This document shows, piece by piece, positions 52,201 through 61,792 of a stretch of 64,000 bases of DNA. The notes under the pieces were generated by a model. That model was given only the letters and a program-made list of their open reading frames with translations, had not been told where the DNA came from and ran no database searches. The DNA comes from Paenibacillus_F chitinolyticus_A (GTDB lineage: Bacteria > Bacillota > Bacilli > Paenibacillales > NBRC-103111): contig NZ_CP173427.1 in the NCBI RefSeq assembly GCF_045038035.1, forward strand, positions 2,914,001 to 2,978,000, written 5' to 3'. Every line of letters starts with the position of its first letter. Position 1 is the stretch's first letter. The translations under genes and the position numbers were made by a program.

Positions 52201-53358
52201 GTGAAAAAACATGACCAAGATTTTATGAAACGCCAGAATCGGCTGACGGTGTTTGAGATCATCAAGCACCAGCAGCCCATCTCCCGGGCTTCCATTGCCA
52301 AGCAGACCGGGATGAGCCCGACTACGGTAAGCCGCATTGTGGCAGAGCTTACAGAGGAAGGGTATCTGCTGGAGTCCGAACAGGTCTCTGCCGGGCTCGG
52401 CAGGAAGTCCACGCTGCTTGAAATGGTAGATGCCGCCGTGCTCTCGGTAGGCGTTGAGCTGGATCGCCATCAAGTGAATATCGGCATTGTGGATTTGCAG
52501 GGAAATGTTGTAGCCATGAGCCAATATCCGCGGTCAGTGGAAGAGAGTCCCGAAGTTACGCTGGAACGCGTTGGAACAGAGATTGACCAGCTTACGAAAT
52601 CCAATGAGATCGACTGTGAGCGGATCATCGGAGTTGGTGTAGGCCTTCCCGGGATTATAGATAATGACACGGGAGAAGTTATGTTCTCCGTACAGCTCGG
52701 TTGGAGAAATGTCCGGCTTGCTGAACGGCTTAAAGAAATCACTGGTTATGATGTGGCGGTGGACAACGAGCTCAAGGCCAAGGCCTTGGCCGAGCATATG
52801 AAGGGCGCGGCGATTGGCTCACAGCGGACCGTCCTGCTTGGTTTCGGGAATGGAGTAGGTTCGGCGTTCATCATGGAAGGGGAGATCTACCGGGGCAGGA
52901 CGAACAGCGCCGGTGAAATCGGCCATACGACGATTGATCCGAACGGCATGCTGTGCGACTGCGGGAAGGCGGGCTGCCTTCAGACTTACATCAATATCAA
53001 ATCATTGCTGTCGGAAGCGAACAAGATACGGCCGGTCCGCTCAATCGAGGACCTTTTTGAAGCCAAGAAGGCAGGGGAACGCTGGGCACTGCATCTGATC
53101 GAACGAGCGCTGATGTACATGGCGATCACCATTAACAATGTGGTCTGCATGTACAACCCGGACAGTGTCATCCTTAGCGGGGAACTGACCGACAAATTCC
53201 CGGAGATCCTCGATGAGGTGGTCGACCTGTGTTATTCGAAATATGTGTGGGAGCCCCTCAGGGGTGCCTTCCGGATTCTGAAGTCTGAACTGCATGAGCA
53301 GGGCGTAGTCATCGGCTCGGGATTGATTTCGCAAAACTGTTTTTTTGCATTGGAATAA
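52201..53358 (+). CDS. ROK-family transcriptional repressor (NagC/XylR type)
   Basis: A 385-residue repressor; GTG start after TGGAGAATG. Residues 10-70 form the winged helix (RLTVFEIIKHQQPISRASIA, SPTTVSRIVAELTEEGYLLE). The ROK domain follows: VGVGVGLPGI, VDNELKAKALAEH, GNGVGSAFIMEGEIYRG, GEIGHTTIDPNG and the zinc motif CDCGKAGC. Such repressors release DNA when they bind a sugar or amino sugar. It heads the asparaginase-ABC-peptidase-sugar kinase-fucosidase genes and probably controls them. Its own promoter is consensus sigma-A. Confidence 0.94.
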   Translation: MKKHDQDFMKRQNRLTVFEIIKHQQPISRASIAKQTGMSPTTVSRIVAELTEEGYLLESEQVSAGLGRKSTLLEMVDAAVLSVGVELDRHQVNIGIVDLQGNVVAMSQYPRSVEESPEVTLERVGTEIDQLTKSNEIDCERIIGVGVGLPGIIDNDTGEVMFSVQLGWRNVRLAERLKEITGYDVAVDNELKAKALAEHMKGAAIGSQRTVLLGFGNGVGSAFIMEGEIYRGRTNSAGEIGHTTIDPNGMLCDCGKAGCLQTYINIKSLLSEANKIRPVRSIEDLFEAKKAGERWALHLIERALMYMAITINNVVCMYNPDSVILSGELTDKFPEILDEVVDLCYSKYVWEPLRGAFRILKSELHEQGVVIGSGLISQNCFFALE

Positions 53359-53412
53359 GTCAGAGCAGTTAAGAAGGGGAGAGCAGGATTGGACATTAAG
53401 GAGGGGACAACG

Positions 53413-54429
53413 ATGAGATTTACACCATTAGTTGAGGAGTACCGCGGCGGTGTGCTGGAGAACGTGCATTACGGAGCGGTCAGCATCGTGGATGAGAAGG
53501 GCCGAATCCTCTATTCGGCAGGTGACCCTGGACATCTCACGTTTCTAAGGTCGGCTGCCAAGCCGTTCCAGGCGCTTCCGGTTATGAAAAGAAAAGTAGA
53601 CGAGGTGTACGGACTCACCGGACAGGAGGCGGCCTTGTTTTCTGCATCCCATCGTGGAGAGCGCTTTCATATTGATGCGCTGGAATCCATGCTTCTGAAG
53701 ACAGGCATCAAGGAGGAAGGGCTGCACTGCTGTGAGTCGTATCCGCTCAATGAAGATGCGAAGGCCGAGCGCCACCGGGACCGCGAACCTAAGCGGAGAA
53801 TCTTCCATAACTGCTCGGGCAAGCATACCGGACTTATTGCGCTGAGCAAGCATATGGGCTGGGATGAGCGGACGTATTACGAACCTGAGCATCCTGTTCA
53901 GAAGGAGATTGTGGAGATCCTTGCTTATATTGCAGAGGTTCCCGAAGCTTCGATCCCGCAAGGGATTGACGGCTGCGGACTGCCGATCTTTGCATTACCG
54001 CTGCACAAGATCGCCTATTCCTTCCTGAAGCTGGCCTGTCCGGACCTCATTGAAGATAAGGAAACACGGGAGGCGGCGGCCCGGATCGCCCGGCTGATGA
54101 ATGAGTACCCCGATATGATCGCGGATACCCGGTTCGTCTGCTCGGAGCTGCTCAAGGACCCGAACCTGTCGGCCAAAGGCGGCGCAAAAGGAGTGTACGG
54201 CATTGGGCTGAGAAACGAAAGACTCGGAATCTCCCTTAAGGTTTCCGACGGTTCCGAACAGGTGTGGCCGTGCATTATCGCTTCGATCCTCGAGCGCCTC
54301 GGCTACAGCAATCAAGAGACAATTAACCGCTTATACAAGCTTGTACCGAATTCCATCGTCAATGACGGGGGAACGGAAGTAGGAGAACGCCGGGCGGTGT
54401 TCGAACTGAAGCCTTCATCCAGGGAATAA
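53413..54429 (+). CDS. Asparaginase II family protein
   Basis: A 338-residue protein of the PF06089-type asparaginase family, described from Rhizobium. ATG at 53413 follows AAGGAGGGG; a TTG eight codons earlier is less well placed. Typical blocks are FLRSAAKPFQALP, ASHRGERFH, HNCSGKHTGLIAL, QGIDGCGLPIFALPL and SAKGGAKGVYGIGL. The family hydrolyses asparagine to aspartate and ammonia, or acts on related amides. No signal peptide, so it is cytoplasmic. Between the ROK repressor and a peptide importer it may release nitrogen from imported asparagine-containing compounds. Confidence 0.93.
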   Translation: MRFTPLVEEYRGGVLENVHYGAVSIVDEKGRILYSAGDPGHLTFLRSAAKPFQALPVMKRKVDEVYGLTGQEAALFSASHRGERFHIDALESMLLKTGIKEEGLHCCESYPLNEDAKAERHRDREPKRRIFHNCSGKHTGLIALSKHMGWDERTYYEPEHPVQKEIVEILAYIAEVPEASIPQGIDGCGLPIFALPLHKIAYSFLKLACPDLIEDKETREAAARIARLMNEYPDMIADTRFVCSELLKDPNLSAKGGAKGVYGIGLRNERLGISLKVSDGSEQVWPCIIASILERLGYSNQETINRLYKLVPNSIVNDGGTEVGERRAVFELKPSSRE

Positions 54430-54501
54430 CCTCCAATCCCGCAAGTAAGTATACCGGACATGGAGCGATTCTATATTAACTACTTTTGAGGAGTGAGACG
54501 A

Positions 54502-56103
54502 ATGAAGGTTCAAGGGAAAATGTGGTCCACACTAATGCTGCTGCTGGTCTTCGCGGCAGTTGCCGCAGGCTGCGGAGGCAATACGGAGACTGGCAAGGAA
54601 AGTGCGAATACGGGCAAGAGTGAAGGTACCCAGACCGTATCCAAAAACAAAAAAGATGTTGTTATTGCCATTAATGCTAACTTTATTACACTGGACCCTC
54701 ACAACACGAGCGATACTCATTCGATTACCGGAGCAAGAACCATGGTTGAAGGCCTGATGGGCTTCGACGAGAACATGAAAATCGTTCCAGTGCTGGCCGA
54801 CTCCTACAAAATTAGTGATGACGGTCTGGTATACACGTTTACATTGAAGCAGAACATCAAATTCCACGACGGTACGGATTTCAATGCCGAAGCAGTTAAG
54901 GTAAATCTGGACCGCATCCGTGATGAGAAGAACAACCTGAAGATGCGCAAGAGCTTCGCCAAAGTCAGCAAAGTTGAGGCTCCGGATGCCAAAACCGTAG
55001 TCATCACCTTAAGCGAACCGTATAACGCCTTCCTGAACAAAATGGCGATGGCCCTGATCGTAAGCCCTAAAGCACTGAAGGAGCAGGGCGAGAATATCGG
55101 TAAAAATCCGGTAGGTACAGGCCCTTTCAAATTTAAGGAATGGGTGCAGGGCGACCGCCTTGTGGTGGTGAAGAACCGGGATTACTGGCAAAAGGATCTG
55201 CCGAAGGTGGAGAGCATCACCTTCAAGCCGGTACCGGAGAACGGTTCCCGGATTGCGATGCTGAAGACAGGGGAAGCGGATTTCATCTATCCGATGCCAA
55301 CTGAACAAGTCTCCCAAGTAGAGGGGGACAGCAATATTGTGATAGATAAAACGGATTCCACAATTGTCCGTTACGTCACACTCAACACGATGAAGAAGCC
55401 GTTCGATGATGTGAAGGTTCGTCAAGCGATTAACTATGCGATTAACAAAGAAGCTTACATCAAAGTCGTCAAATCCGGTCTGGGTGTGAAGCTGGATTCT
55501 ACCATGTCATCCAAGACGCAGTACTACTCCCAGCAGAGCGGTTATGACTACGATGTGAAGAAAGCAAAGAGCCTGCTTGCAGAAGCCGGTTATCCTGATG
55601 GCTTCACGGCTGAGATCTGGGGCGAGAATGATTCCGAGACAATGAAAGGCATGCAGTTCATTCAGCAGCAATTGGCTCTTGTTGGCATCAAGCTGGATGT
55701 GAAGTCGATGGAAGGCGGTACCTTGTCTCAGCAGATTAACTCCGCTGCTACACCAGAGCAGGCCAAGATCCAAATGTGGTATGTGAGCTGGTCCCCGTCT
55801 TCCGGTGACGCAGACGGCGCTACAAGAGGTCTGTTCAGCAGCGAAATGTTCCCTCCGGCAGGAGCCAATACGGCGTACTATAAGAATCCGAACGTGGATC
55901 AGTGGATCGCCGATGCCAACAAGGCGACCGATCCAGAAAAAGCAAAATCCATTTATGCGGATATTCAAAAAACAATCTGGGCGGATGCCCCTTGGGCCTT
56001 CATGGGTGTGGATCAGGTGATTTCAGGCAAGAGATCCAGCCTGAGCGGCGTAAAAGTATTACCGGACGGCTCCATCAGCGTTCGTAATGTGGAAGTGAAG
56101 TAA
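54502..56103 (+). CDS. Peptide ABC transporter substrate-binding lipoprotein
   Basis: A 533-residue extracellular binding protein of the OppA/DppA family. ATG at 54502 lies just after GAGGAGTGAG. The signal ends in a lipobox AAGC with Cys24, followed by a Ser/Thr/Lys linker. The mature part has ITLDPHNTSDTHSITGARTM-like opening, GTGPFKFKEW, and VRQAINYAINKEAY, all typical of solute-binding family 5. It hands peptides or nickel/sugar-like ligands to the permeases encoded next. A hairpin after the gene probably raises its dose over the membrane subunits. Confidence 0.95.
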   Translation: MKVQGKMWSTLMLLLVFAAVAAGCGGNTETGKESANTGKSEGTQTVSKNKKDVVIAINANFITLDPHNTSDTHSITGARTMVEGLMGFDENMKIVPVLADSYKISDDGLVYTFTLKQNIKFHDGTDFNAEAVKVNLDRIRDEKNNLKMRKSFAKVSKVEAPDAKTVVITLSEPYNAFLNKMAMALIVSPKALKEQGENIGKNPVGTGPFKFKEWVQGDRLVVVKNRDYWQKDLPKVESITFKPVPENGSRIAMLKTGEADFIYPMPTEQVSQVEGDSNIVIDKTDSTIVRYVTLNTMKKPFDDVKVRQAINYAINKEAYIKVVKSGLGVKLDSTMSSKTQYYSQQSGYDYDVKKAKSLLAEAGYPDGFTAEIWGENDSETMKGMQFIQQQLALVGIKLDVKSMEGGTLSQQINSAATPEQAKIQMWYVSWSPSSGDADGATRGLFSSEMFPPAGANTAYYKNPNVDQWIADANKATDPEKAKSIYADIQKTIWADAPWAFMGVDQVISGKRSSLSGVKVLPDGSISVRNVEVK

Positions 56104-56214
56104 TCGTTACTTAAGGACGAACAAGTCCCGGGATACGAGCAGGGAGAAAGAAGCAGAAAGTAAGAAGCTAGAAGCACTCAGCAAGCAATAGCTTGGGGTT
56201 GTTGTTGCAAAGAA

Positions 56215-56251
56215 AGGGGCCGTTTCTGTCTGTAGCTGAGGAGCGGCCCCT
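56215..56251 (+). terminator. Hairpin between binding-protein and permease genes (attenuator-like)
   Basis: AGGGGCCG and CGGCCCCT pair across 21 bases; only TCTTAT follows, so it is a weak stop or an RNA-end stabiliser. Such hairpins often let the binding protein be made in excess. Confidence 0.55.
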
Positions 56252-56281
56252 CTTATGTACTTGTTCAATGAAGGGGGCTCA

Positions 56282-57211
56282 ATGATGGGAAGATACGCGC
56301 TACAAAGACTACTTGGAGTCATTCCGCTGCTGTTTGTCGTATCGGTGCTGGTCTTCATGTTCATACACTTAATCCCCGGCGATCCGGCCCGGCTTGTCGC
56401 GGGCAAGGAAGCCACGCTGGAGGAGATTAACGGCATACGGGCACAACTCGGGCTGGATCTGCCGCTATGGCAGCAATATTTCAATTATATGGGCAAGCTG
56501 TTGCATGGCGATCTGGGCAGTTCTCTGCGGTCCGGCCTGCCGGTGTCCGACATGCTGATGAGCAGATTGACGCCAACCCTTATTTTAACGTTTTTGAGCT
56601 TGGGCTGGGCATTAATCATCGGTCTGCTGATCGGTACGATCTCTGCGGTTAACCGCAACCGGTGGCCGGATTACGTGGGCATGCTGACCGCAATTTCAGG
56701 CATCTCGATTCCAGGCTTTTGGCTGGGGCTGGTGCTGATTCAGATCTTCTCGGTACAGCTCGGCTGGTTCCCTACCGGCGGAGTGGATTCCTGGAAGTCC
56801 TATATCCTGCCTTCCCTCACACTTGGAGCGGGAATTATGTCCATGCTTGCCCGGTTCTCCCGCTCATCCATGCTGGAGACGATGCGGGAAGATTATATCC
56901 GGACGGGACGTTCGAAAGGGCTTAGAGAGTTCGTCGTGGTTGGACGGCATGCGCTGCGAAACTCGCTGATTCAGGTTGTCACTGTGGCGGGTCTGCAATT
57001 CGGGTTCCTGCTGGGCGGCTCCGTGATGGTGGAGACGGTATTCAGTATTCCGGGTCTTGGAAGGCTGCTTGTGGATTCGATTTCTTTTCGGGATTATACC
57101 GTGATTCAAGCGCTGCTACTACTGTTTGCGACCCAATTCATACTTATTAATCTTATCGTTGATATGCTGTACGGTGTGCTGAATCCGAAAATCAGGTATG
57201 CGTCTAGCTAG
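56282..57211 (+). CDS. Peptide ABC transporter permease (DppB/OppB-like)
   Basis: A 309-residue membrane protein; ATG at 56282 follows GAAGGGGG. It begins with RYALQRLLGVIPLLFVVSV, has six predicted helices and the family signature LVPGDPAR-like LIPGDPARLV. The coupling loop FVVVGRHALRNSLIQVVTVA (EAA motif) contacts the ATPases. It forms the channel with the next gene product. Spacing of 12 bases to that gene shows a common transcript. Confidence 0.94.
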   Translation: MMGRYALQRLLGVIPLLFVVSVLVFMFIHLIPGDPARLVAGKEATLEEINGIRAQLGLDLPLWQQYFNYMGKLLHGDLGSSLRSGLPVSDMLMSRLTPTLILTFLSLGWALIIGLLIGTISAVNRNRWPDYVGMLTAISGISIPGFWLGLVLIQIFSVQLGWFPTGGVDSWKSYILPSLTLGAGIMSMLARFSRSSMLETMREDYIRTGRSKGLREFVVVGRHALRNSLIQVVTVAGLQFGFLLGGSVMVETVFSIPGLGRLLVDSISFRDYTVIQALLLLFATQFILINLIVDMLYGVLNPKIRYASS

Positions 57212-57223
57212 GAGGGGAACAGG

Positions 57224-58135
57224 ATGGACAACAATACAACGGTGATGGGAGCCGACTCCTCAGGGGCGGGTGTGACTCTGGTGACGAAGCTGACCAAAGG
57301 CCGTACAGCGGAGTTCTTTAGTAAGTTCAGCAAGCAGAGAGGGTCGCTTGCAGCAGGCATTTTTATTATTTTTCTGACGGTTATAGCGATCTTCGGTCCG
57401 CATCTTACACCTTATGATCCGAATGCGCCGGATTATGATGCGCTCATGACTGGTCCATCGGCCGCCCATTGGGCCGGAACCGATGAATACGGCAGGGATA
57501 TCCTGAGCCGACTGCTTGACGGAACAAGGTTGACCTTGGCGGTCAGCTTGAGTTCCGTGTTGATTGCGGCTGTGCTGGGTACCGTGCTTGGATTGCTCAG
57601 CGGATATTACGGAGGCTGGCTCGACCGGCTCATCATGCGGGGCAGCGATGTGCTGTTCTCCTTCCCGGATCTGCTGCTGGCCATCGGGATTGTGGCGATT
57701 CTGGGCCCGGGACTGTCCAATGTGGTCATTGCCGTTGCCGTGTTTGGCACGCCGTCATTTGCGCGGATTATCCGCAGTGTCACCTTAAGCGCCAAAGAGA
57801 CTTTATTTGTGGAAGCAGCCCGCTCGATGGGCGCGAAGAACGTGCGCATTATATGGCAGCATATTTTTCCGCAGACCGTGCCGAGTGTGATCGTGAACGT
57901 AACGATGAAGATCGGCGGTGCGATTCTGGCGGCATCCTCCTTGAGCTTCCTGGGTATGGGGGCGAAGCCGACCGAACCGGACTGGGGCGCGATGCTGAGC
58001 ATGGGGCGCGACTATTTGAGCATCGCTCCGCACATTGTGTATTTTCCCGGGGTAGCGATCTTTCTGGCTGTACTTGCTTTTAACCTGGTTGGGGACGGAC
58101 TGCGTGATGCGCTGGATCCCAAGACGAAAAATTAA
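57224..58135 (+). CDS. Peptide ABC transporter permease (DppC/OppC-like)
   Basis: A 303-residue membrane protein; ATG after AGGAGGGG. Features: a cytoplasmic N-terminus of about 45 residues, first helix IFIIFLTVIAIFGPHLTPYD, the signature HWAGTDEYGRDILSRLLDGT, and the EAA loop EAARSMGAKNVRIIWQHIFP. Partner of the preceding permease in the importer. It is followed after 14 bases by the first ATPase gene. Confidence 0.94.
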   Translation: MDNNTTVMGADSSGAGVTLVTKLTKGRTAEFFSKFSKQRGSLAAGIFIIFLTVIAIFGPHLTPYDPNAPDYDALMTGPSAAHWAGTDEYGRDILSRLLDGTRLTLAVSLSSVLIAAVLGTVLGLLSGYYGGWLDRLIMRGSDVLFSFPDLLLAIGIVAILGPGLSNVVIAVAVFGTPSFARIIRSVTLSAKETLFVEAARSMGAKNVRIIWQHIFPQTVPSVIVNVTMKIGGAILAASSLSFLGMGAKPTEPDWGAMLSMGRDYLSIAPHIVYFPGVAIFLAVLAFNLVGDGLRDALDPKTKN

Positions 58136-58149
58136 AGGGGGACAAGGCC

Positions 58150-59151
58150 ATGACACCCAGACTACTTGAAGTGGAAGGATTGAAGACAGAGTTCAGACGT
58201 GATGGCGGAAGCGTATTGGCAGTGTCCGGCATTGATTTTCACATCAATAGAGGTGAAGTGCTGGGGCTGGTCGGCGAGAGCGGCTGCGGCAAAAGTGTGA
58301 CTTCCCTGTCGATTATGCGCCTGCTCAAGGATACACCGGGAAGGATTGCTGGCGGGGCAGTCCGGTTCGAAGGCACCGACCTGACTCAGATTCAGGAGAA
58401 GGAGATGCGGAAATTCCGTGGCAATGAACTGGCGATGATCTTCCAGGAGCCGATGACCTCCCTGAACCCGGTGCTGCGAATCGGACGTCAATTGGAGGAG
58501 CCGATTATGCTGCATCTCGGATACAGCCGGAAGCGTGCACGGGAGCATGCCATTCATACACTGAAGCTGGTCGGGATTCCCCGGGCGGAGGACGTGGCCG
58601 ATGAATATCCGCATCAGCTATCCGGCGGAATGAGGCAGCGCGTGATGATTGCGATGGCCATGTCGTGCGGCCCGAAGCTGCTTATTGCCGATGAGCCGAC
58701 AACGGCGCTTGATGTGACCATCCAGGCGCAGATTCTGGACCTGATGAAGCGATTGAAGGAAGAACAGGAGATGGGCATGCTGTTGATTACACACGATCTC
58801 GGTGTTGTGGCGGAAATGTGTGACCGGGTGGTTGTTATGTATGCGGGACGGGTTGTGGAAGAGGCACCGGTTCAGGAGTTATTCTCAAATCCCCAGCATC
58901 CGTACACCAAAGGCCTGATCCAATCCGTTCCCAAGCTGCGCCAGAAGGTTCGCCGTCTGGAATCCATTCAGGGCAATGTGCCTGACTTAAGTGCGATGCC
59001 TCCAGGCTGCAAATTCATGCCTCGATGTGCGTATGCGATGGAGCGGTGCCTTCAGGAACCGGAGCTTCTGCTTGTGGAAGGACAGGAGCAGCGCAAAAGC
59101 CGCTGTTGGTTAACGCAGATGGATACATCGGAAGGGGGAGACAACCAATGA
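58150..59151 (+). CDS. Peptide ABC transporter ATP-binding protein (DppD/OppD-like)
   Basis: A 333-residue ATPase. Walker A GESGCGKSVTS, signature LSGGMRQR, Walker B LLIADEPTTALDV, and the C-terminal oligopeptide extension with cysteines (PPGCKFMPRCAYAMERC), which in relatives may hold an iron-sulfur cluster. It energises import together with the next ATPase. Its stop overlaps the next start (ATGA). Confidence 0.95.
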   Translation: MTPRLLEVEGLKTEFRRDGGSVLAVSGIDFHINRGEVLGLVGESGCGKSVTSLSIMRLLKDTPGRIAGGAVRFEGTDLTQIQEKEMRKFRGNELAMIFQEPMTSLNPVLRIGRQLEEPIMLHLGYSRKRAREHAIHTLKLVGIPRAEDVADEYPHQLSGGMRQRVMIAMAMSCGPKLLIADEPTTALDVTIQAQILDLMKRLKEEQEMGMLLITHDLGVVAEMCDRVVVMYAGRVVEEAPVQELFSNPQHPYTKGLIQSVPKLRQKVRRLESIQGNVPDLSAMPPGCKFMPRCAYAMERCLQEPELLLVEGQEQRKSRCWLTQMDTSEGGDNQ

Positions 59152-60134
59152 TACAGTCACACACAGAGACTCCGCTTGTTGAGGTAAAGGGGCTGCGCAA
59201 ATCTTTCGCCTTGAAAAAAGGCTGGTTCGGTGCGGCCAAATACTTGCGCGCAGTGGATGGTCTGTCCTTCGCTATACGCAAAGGGGAGACGTTCAGTCTG
59301 GTCGGGGAGAGCGGCTGCGGGAAGTCTACGACCGGGCGGCTTGTGAATCGGCTGCTGAAGCCAACAAGCGGTGAAGTATGGTTCAACGGACAGAATATCA
59401 GCAACCTTTCCGACAATCAGATGCGTCCAATGCGCAAAGATATGCAGATGGTCTTTCAAGATCCATACGCATCGCTCAATCCGCGGATGAAAGTAAAGGA
59501 ACTTGTGGCTGAACCTCTGCTGATCCATACGAAGCTCAGCGTGAAGGAGCGGGATAAGCTGGCCCGGGAACTGCTGGAGACAGTAGGCCTCAGCAGCATT
59601 CATGCCGAGCGCTATGCACATGAGTTCAGCGGTGGCCAGCGGCAGCGGATCGGGATTGCCAGGGCGCTGTCCGTACGTCCAAGCCTGATCGTGGCGGATG
59701 AACCAGTCTCGGCGCTGGATGTGTCCATCCAGTCCCAGGTGCTTAACCTAATGCAGGATCTGCAGGAGGATTATGGCCTGACGTATCTGTTCATTTCCCA
59801 CGATCTTAGTGTGGTTGAGCATATTAGTGACCGTATCGGTGTGATGTATCTGGGTACGCTGGTGGAAACGGCGGACAAAGACACGCTCTATGACCGTCCG
59901 CTTCATCCGTACACCCAGGCGTTGTTGTCATCCGTGCCGGTTCCAGATCCGAATCAGAAGCGGGAGCGCATTATTCTGAAAGGGGACTTGCCAAGTCCGG
60001 TTGATCCGCCTTCCGGCTGCCGGTTCCATAACCGCTGCCCGGCCTGCATGGATATTTGCAGGCAGCAGGAGCCGGTGTTCCGGGAAGTGGAACCCGGACA
60101 TCAGGTTGCCTGCCATCTCTATAATGAAGCCTGA
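59148..60134 (+). CDS. Peptide ABC transporter ATP-binding protein (DppF/OppF-like)
   Basis: A 328-residue ATPase beginning at the ATG that overlaps the previous stop. Walker A GESGCGKSTTG, Q-loop VFQDPYASLNPRM, signature FSGGQRQR, Walker B LIVADEPVSALDV, and the C-terminal PPSGCRFHNRCPACMDIC extension. The FSGG signature and DPYASLNPR block are typical for the F-type partner. With it the importer has all five usual subunits. Confidence 0.95.
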   Translation: MIQSHTETPLVEVKGLRKSFALKKGWFGAAKYLRAVDGLSFAIRKGETFSLVGESGCGKSTTGRLVNRLLKPTSGEVWFNGQNISNLSDNQMRPMRKDMQMVFQDPYASLNPRMKVKELVAEPLLIHTKLSVKERDKLARELLETVGLSSIHAERYAHEFSGGQRQRIGIARALSVRPSLIVADEPVSALDVSIQSQVLNLMQDLQEDYGLTYLFISHDLSVVEHISDRIGVMYLGTLVETADKDTLYDRPLHPYTQALLSSVPVPDPNQKRERIILKGDLPSPVDPPSGCRFHNRCPACMDICRQQEPVFREVEPGHQVACHLYNEA

Positions 60135-60172
60135 TTAGGCGGATTATTACAATGCCTAAGGAAAGGATCGCC

Positions 60173-61792
60173 ATGCACATTACACTAGATATGACTGAAC
60201 TGGAGGATGTTCTCATTCATCCGGCATATGCGGGGGAATCGCTTCCCTATGCGCTGAATGAAGCGCGCAAGCGGCAGGGCACCATCACCTGGCTGTACGC
60301 CCGTTCTGAAGGTGAAGCGGATGTGCTCGCCGCCGGAATAGGGGAGCGTTGTGCCGTGACGCTGGAACGGGTACGCCGCGCCGGGGGCGCTGCGGCACGG
60401 ACTCTGCTGCAGGAAGGGCGGGGCAGCGCAACGCTGTTCAGACATCCGGGGACAGTAATTGGAGTTGGAGGCAGTCAGAGCATAGAGTCAACGGCCGCGT
60501 GGCTGCAAGCCTGGATTGAGGGCTGGCTGCTTGGATTATACCGGTTCGATAAATATAGAAGTGTCACGAAAATAAGCGGCAGTGTGAAGTTGAATCTGCG
60601 GTCTGCAGATTGGCCTGAACTGTCCGCGGCCGGACTGAATTCGGTCATTCAGACGGCCATCCACCGGGCGGAGGCGACAAATCTGACCCGGGACTGGGTG
60701 AATGAGACGCCGGGTACGTTGAACCCGGATGCTTTTGTGGAATGGACGCGGGATCTCTTCAAAGACAGGCCGGTAAATATTTATGTCTACCGGGGACAGG
60801 AGCTAACTGAGCGCGGCATGAACGGCCTGCTGGCAGTGGGTGCCGGGAGCAAGCACGCTCCTGCGCTAATCGAACTGAGGTACGAAGCCTGCCCGGATGC
60901 CCCGATGTTAGCCTTGGTCGGCAAAGCCATCACCTTCGATATGGGCGGCATGAACGCGAAGACGGGCCGGGACATCAGCGATGCCCGGATGGATATGGGC
61001 GGAGCGGCCGCCGTCATCGGCGCGCTGGACATTCTGGTCCGGCAGCAGGCCAAGGTCCGGGTCACGGCTCTGATCGCCGTGGCCGATAACCTGCCGGATG
61101 CCCGCGCCACGCTGCCTTCATCCGTGATTGCTTATCCGAACGGGTTGACCGTTCAAATTGCAAATACGGATGGAGAGGGCCGGCTCGTACTGGCAGACGC
61201 GCTGATCCATGCGGCCGGGCTTGGCGCAGCGCAGGCGATCGACATTGCCACGCTAACGGGCAATGTCGGGGATGCACTGGGACTCGGGATCGCCGGCATA
61301 TGGGGCGATGCCGATATGACGCGCGAGCTGGCCCAGATTGGCGAGCATAATGGCGAGCGGCTGTGGCCGATGCCGCTTATGGATGATTATGAATCCGAGC
61401 TGAGAAGCAATTATGCCGACCTGCGTAACGTGGGCACCTCTACGCTGGCTGGCGCCATCACAGCAGCGTTATTTATTCGGCGGTTCGTCGACAAATCCAT
61501 GAACTGGGTCCATATTGATATGGCCGGCACGGTACAGTACAAGCAGGATGTCGGTTACGCAGAGGCGGGAGCGACAGGGTATGGCGCAAGACTGCTGGCT
61601 GATTATGCGGTGAATTATGCCCGGAAGTGTGCCGCGGGAAAGGCAACAGGGAATGGAGCAAGGAATGCAACAGAGGACGTATCAGAAGATGTGTCAGAGA
61701 ATACATCGAGGAATGAAGCAAGGGATGCAGCAGGGTTTGTATCAGGGGACGTATCCGTAAATGAATCCCGGAAACAGGAGGGTTCGTTATGA
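60173..61792 (+). CDS. M17 leucyl aminopeptidase with unusual C-terminal tail
   Basis: A 539-residue two-metal aminopeptidase that removes N-terminal residues from peptides in the cytoplasm. ATG at 60173 follows AAAGGA by seven bases. Metal and active-site blocks are present: VGKAITFDMGGMNAKTGRD (Lys and Asp), MDMGGAAAVIGALD (Asp) and NTDGEGRLVLADAL (Asp, Glu, Arg; the usual A of NTDAEGR is G). After the end of the catalytic domain near residue 490, about 50 hydrophilic residues follow with imperfect repeats of the type DVSEDVSEN/DVSVNESR. This tail is absent from typical members. It fits the peptide importer upstream. The stop overlaps a cutC start. Confidence 0.93.
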   Translation: MHITLDMTELEDVLIHPAYAGESLPYALNEARKRQGTITWLYARSEGEADVLAAGIGERCAVTLERVRRAGGAAARTLLQEGRGSATLFRHPGTVIGVGGSQSIESTAAWLQAWIEGWLLGLYRFDKYRSVTKISGSVKLNLRSADWPELSAAGLNSVIQTAIHRAEATNLTRDWVNETPGTLNPDAFVEWTRDLFKDRPVNIYVYRGQELTERGMNGLLAVGAGSKHAPALIELRYEACPDAPMLALVGKAITFDMGGMNAKTGRDISDARMDMGGAAAVIGALDILVRQQAKVRVTALIAVADNLPDARATLPSSVIAYPNGLTVQIANTDGEGRLVLADALIHAAGLGAAQAIDIATLTGNVGDALGLGIAGIWGDADMTRELAQIGEHNGERLWPMPLMDDYESELRSNYADLRNVGTSTLAGAITAALFIRRFVDKSMNWVHIDMAGTVQYKQDVGYAEAGATGYGARLLADYAVNYARKCAAGKATGNGARNATEDVSEDVSENTSRNEARDAAGFVSGDVSVNESRKQEGSL

